Positions 61,770-64,000 of a stretch of DNA of 64,000 nucleotides are shown in pieces. Numbering within the stretch: position 1 is the stretch's first letter; the number at the start of each line of letters is the position of its first letter. The stretch is taken from contig BQMF02000048.1 of NCBI GenBank assembly GCA_027922465.2, forward strand, positions 1,178,001 through 1,242,000, in the 5' to 3' direction. This stretch comes from Turritopsis dohrnii. Lineage: Eukaryota; Cnidaria; Hydrozoa; Anthoathecata; Oceaniidae. A program made the position numbers and the translations under genes. The notes under the pieces were generated by a model. It saw only the letters and a list, made by a program, of their open reading frames with translations. It was not told where the DNA came from and searched no databases.

Positions 61770-61772
61770 TTA

Positions 61773-62575
61773 ACATTCTCAAGAACAACGAACAAATATT
61801 GTACCTAAACATTAGGGAGTTCACAAGCAATCACAACGGCAACGAAGACTGCGACGTGTTTAAAACAAAAGCTTTGTTTTCTATGTGGAATTTGTTTAGA
61901 AAGAATGTCTACGGCTATTGGGAAGATAATTACATCATTAACACGTTTGCACGTTTTGAAGTTGTGCTGAGAACGGAGACGTGATTACAGAGATGAGGCT
62001 TTTTCTCTATGTAGATTTTATAGTAACTTTATAACTTTCCAGTCAATAAAAGTTTATCAATGGCATTGAAAGATGGATAATTTCTAATAATTTCTAGGTC
62101 TCCCGCATACACTCATTTTCTTTGTTAGGTTTGGGTGGAAAACACTATCAATATGTCAATAGACAAAATGCCAGCTGCTTATTCAGAGTCAACAGTACTC
62201 CACCTTTTCTCAAACATTTCTTTTTTCGTTGCTGTCTAAAATCACCATTGGTGTTCATTTTGTGGATTGTGTTCTGTTAAATGAGTTTTCAGTGCTCAAC
62301 TAGTTTGCTAGAAAAGAGAAAGATTATTGGTCTGTAGCTCGAAAAGTCAGTCTTATACAATCAGATAGAAAACTGTTTGCAGATCTTAGCTCTTTGGATG
62401 AAGATTTAAGTCTATTGCGGCTATGTTATCTGCACCACAAGTCTTGCTGACTGTACCAAGGACTTAAAGCTCTTTCTGAGCGTTTTGGTGGATAGTTTGA
62501 TTTCGCATGTTTGTGTAATGCGCGATAGGAATAAGCTTTCATGATTCCATCATAGCTAGTTGTTGGGGGAATGGC
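61773..62575. other. Intergenic DNA without a recognised gene
   Basis: The plus-strand frame 61773-61984 stays open (YLNIREFTSNHNGNEDCDVF…) for about 70 codons after the MITE, but it has no recognisable family and is probably chance or a relic exon. Confidence 0.4.
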
Positions 62576-62989
62576 TACCTTTTTCGCTCAAGGGCCGTTT
62601 TTTTAAACATTTTAGGAACATGCGGCGTTATTTTTAAATCTTTATTTTTACCCAATAAACGGTATTGATGCACTTTACCCACGCAAACAATGCCGTTGGA
62701 ATAAAACTGGAAGAGCAAGAACAGTCGGAAGAGCTGGATTTTTTCATTGAAGCCGAATCCGATGGCGAAGTTGCCGACGAGGGTGCTGAAAATGTTATTG
62801 TAATCGATTAGATACGTAAAAATTAGAGAAAAATTGCTAATTTGAATTCTTTCCTTCCTGGACAACAAAGACTGTCGTAAAAAGCGGCCCTAAATGGCGT
62901 TAGGCCAAATTTGGGGGTGGCGTAATAAGGGCCGGCGTAAAAGGGGCCGGCGTTGGAAAAGGACCGGCGTAATAAGGGCCCATAAGGTA
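62576..62989 (+). mobile_element. Pogo-type remnant with GGCGTAATAAGGGCC iterons
   Basis: The right end (complement TACCTTATGGGCCC) is bordered by TA at 62988-62989. Four related units (GGCGTAATAAGGGCC, GGCGTAAAAGGGGCC and variants) lie at about 62927-62980. The left end TACCTTTTTCGCTC matches only loosely. A plus-strand frame ending at TAG 62809-62811 encodes an acidic tail (EELDFFIEAESDGEVADEG), like the transposase tails of the other pogo-type elements here. Confidence 0.55.
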
Positions 62990-63399
62990 CTTGAATTCTC
63001 TTTAAATTTCTTAAACAAGTTACCAGAAGAACTTTGACGAATCTGCTGGTACCAACTTGTTTATCCAATAGCTAACCTTGATATATCCGATGAAATTAGG
63101 GCAGCTCTGTTATAATGAACCCATTCTCAGGAGTTAAGTCGTGTTGCTCTGTCTTTGATCAAATATGTGTGTGCCTGTTGTTTATTATATTTCTTACTTC
63201 TCGTTTTATCCATGGTTGTGTCTGTTGTCTCTAACTTTTACTTTGTTTTAATGCAGTCAGAAATAACATTTTTGACAAGATATTGTCAGTAACATAAGGA
63301 ATTATCAACATCGTTAAAAAAGCTGTGACAGATGATATGACAAGGGCAGTTTCAAGTACTACCTTGATTTGAAGTATAGTTACGCACCGAAATCAGGTG

Positions 63400-63545
63400 G
63401 GTAGTGTGGTACATTCCTCCGAAATGTGATATCTCACTTGCTATGTTCTGCATTGTACACATCTTATCTTGTACATATCTTACGTTTTGTATGCTAAGTA
63501 TATTAAGAGATATAATAAAAGAAGAAACACGCTTTATTACACTGG
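63400..63545 (+). repeat. Probable 5' LTR end of a Gypsy-type retrotransposon
   Basis: A segment ending ...aataaaagaagaaacacgc tttattaca is directly followed by CTGGCGACGAGGATG, which looks like a tRNA primer-binding site (TGGCGACGAGGA). An AATAAA lies just before the end. The LTR start could not be fixed because its partner is outside the window. Confidence 0.45.
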
Positions 63546-63607
63546 CGACGAGGATGAAAATTATGTTTTAAATTCCTGAAATTATTGTGTTATTAAGTTT
63601 AAAAAGT

Positions 63608-64000
63608 ATGGCAAAAGCATTAACAAATATATCCTGTGTGGAACCTTTTGTGTCAGAAGATGGAGAAAATCTACACAAAAAGTGGTTACTTTGGAAAGAG
63701 GAATTAGATATTTATTTTTATATTAGATATTTATATTTATATTGTTACATTTGGGAGGTAGAGAGTTAAGAGAAATTTACAAAACTCTAAAAGAGGAAAA
63801 TGATGATTATGCAGAAACGTGTAGAAAATTGGAGGAATATTTTCAACCACGTAAAAACATTACTTACGAACGCTTCCTATTCAAACAAGCCAGACAAGAA
63901 AAAGATGAATCGATACCGAGTTATATAACTCGTTTAAAGAACTTAGCATTACACTGTGAGTTTACAAATACTGATGAAGAAATTCGAGATTCTGTCGTGG
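63608..64000 (+). pseudogene. Gag start of a decayed Gypsy-type retrotransposon, runs off the right edge
   Basis: From ATG 63608 the frame reads MAKALTNISCVEPFVSEDGE then LHKKWLLWKEELDIYF, and stops at 63767-63769. From about 63742 a second frame carries on as LLHLGGRELREIYKTL, ...YFQPRKNITYERFLF and DESIPSYITRLKNLALHCEF to the edge. This is the Gag of Gypsy-type elements (…WKEEL..Y…LLHLGG…F.P..N..YER..F). The join contains an AT-rich tandem pair of 19-base units (63704-63741), so the reading frame is broken and some residues are lost. Confidence 0.65.

Noticed and set aside
1..64000. CRISPR array, bacterial-type operon or defence system
   Set aside because: No regularly spaced repeats with unique spacers; the genes are spliced and animal-like. 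The iteron arrays belong to DNA transposon ends.

Overview
This window is animal nuclear DNA: AT-rich (by eye about one third GC), with spliced genes using GT-AG introns, long non-coding stretches and many old transposons. Taxon is inferred, not shown. The base composition, a degraded HIRAN-domain repeat gene of a type I associate with cnidarian genomes, and the mix of BEL/Pao, Gypsy and pogo-like elements fit a cnidarian, possibly a hydrozoan. All gene models below were assembled by hand from open frames, splice sites and phase matching.

Layout. 1-4370 (-) is most of a BEL/Pao retrotransposon polyprotein with an apparently open frame that runs off the left edge. 5191-5934 (-) is a four-exon, 114-residue coiled-coil gene of unknown function. 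5935-13852 has no firm gene; it holds a pogo-type element (8944-9728), a tRNA-derived SINE and one possible orphan exon. 13853-26426 (+) is a seven-exon gene for a 1645-residue PEAK1/PRAG1-family scaffold pseudokinase. 26427-30146 is repeat-rich intergenic DNA. 30147-34547 (-) is a three-exon gene for a 1409-residue coiled-coil protein with an N-terminal zinc-finger-like motif. 34890-38230 is a transposon graveyard: a Gypsy integrase scrap and two pogo-type elements, one of them inserted inside a MITE.

38921-45069 (-) carries three housekeeping genes: SDR39U1 (NAD-dependent epimerase-like), MLST8 (TOR complex WD40 subunit) and RRP36 (rRNA processing). 45983-49400 holds a foldback element, a frameshifted HIRAN gene copy and an orphan ORF. 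49480-57103 (+) is PPWD1 (WD40-cyclophilin, spliceosomal) in 19 exons. 58790-60627 (+) is calreticulin in six exons, with an exact CCAAT-N9-CCACG ER-stress element 119 bp before its start codon. The right end holds foldback, PIF/Harbinger-like and pogo-like MITEs and the start of a decayed Gypsy-type retrotransposon running off the edge.

The genes are unrelated neighbours, not an operon or pathway cluster. The most distinctive features are: (1) several pogo-like families, each with its own short subterminal iteron; (2) a MITE family in four copies, one split by a pogo-like insertion and one making up most of a PEAK intron; (3) the ER-stress element at calreticulin; (4) the long pseudokinase gene. 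I found no convincing bacterial-type system, CRISPR array or rRNA gene.
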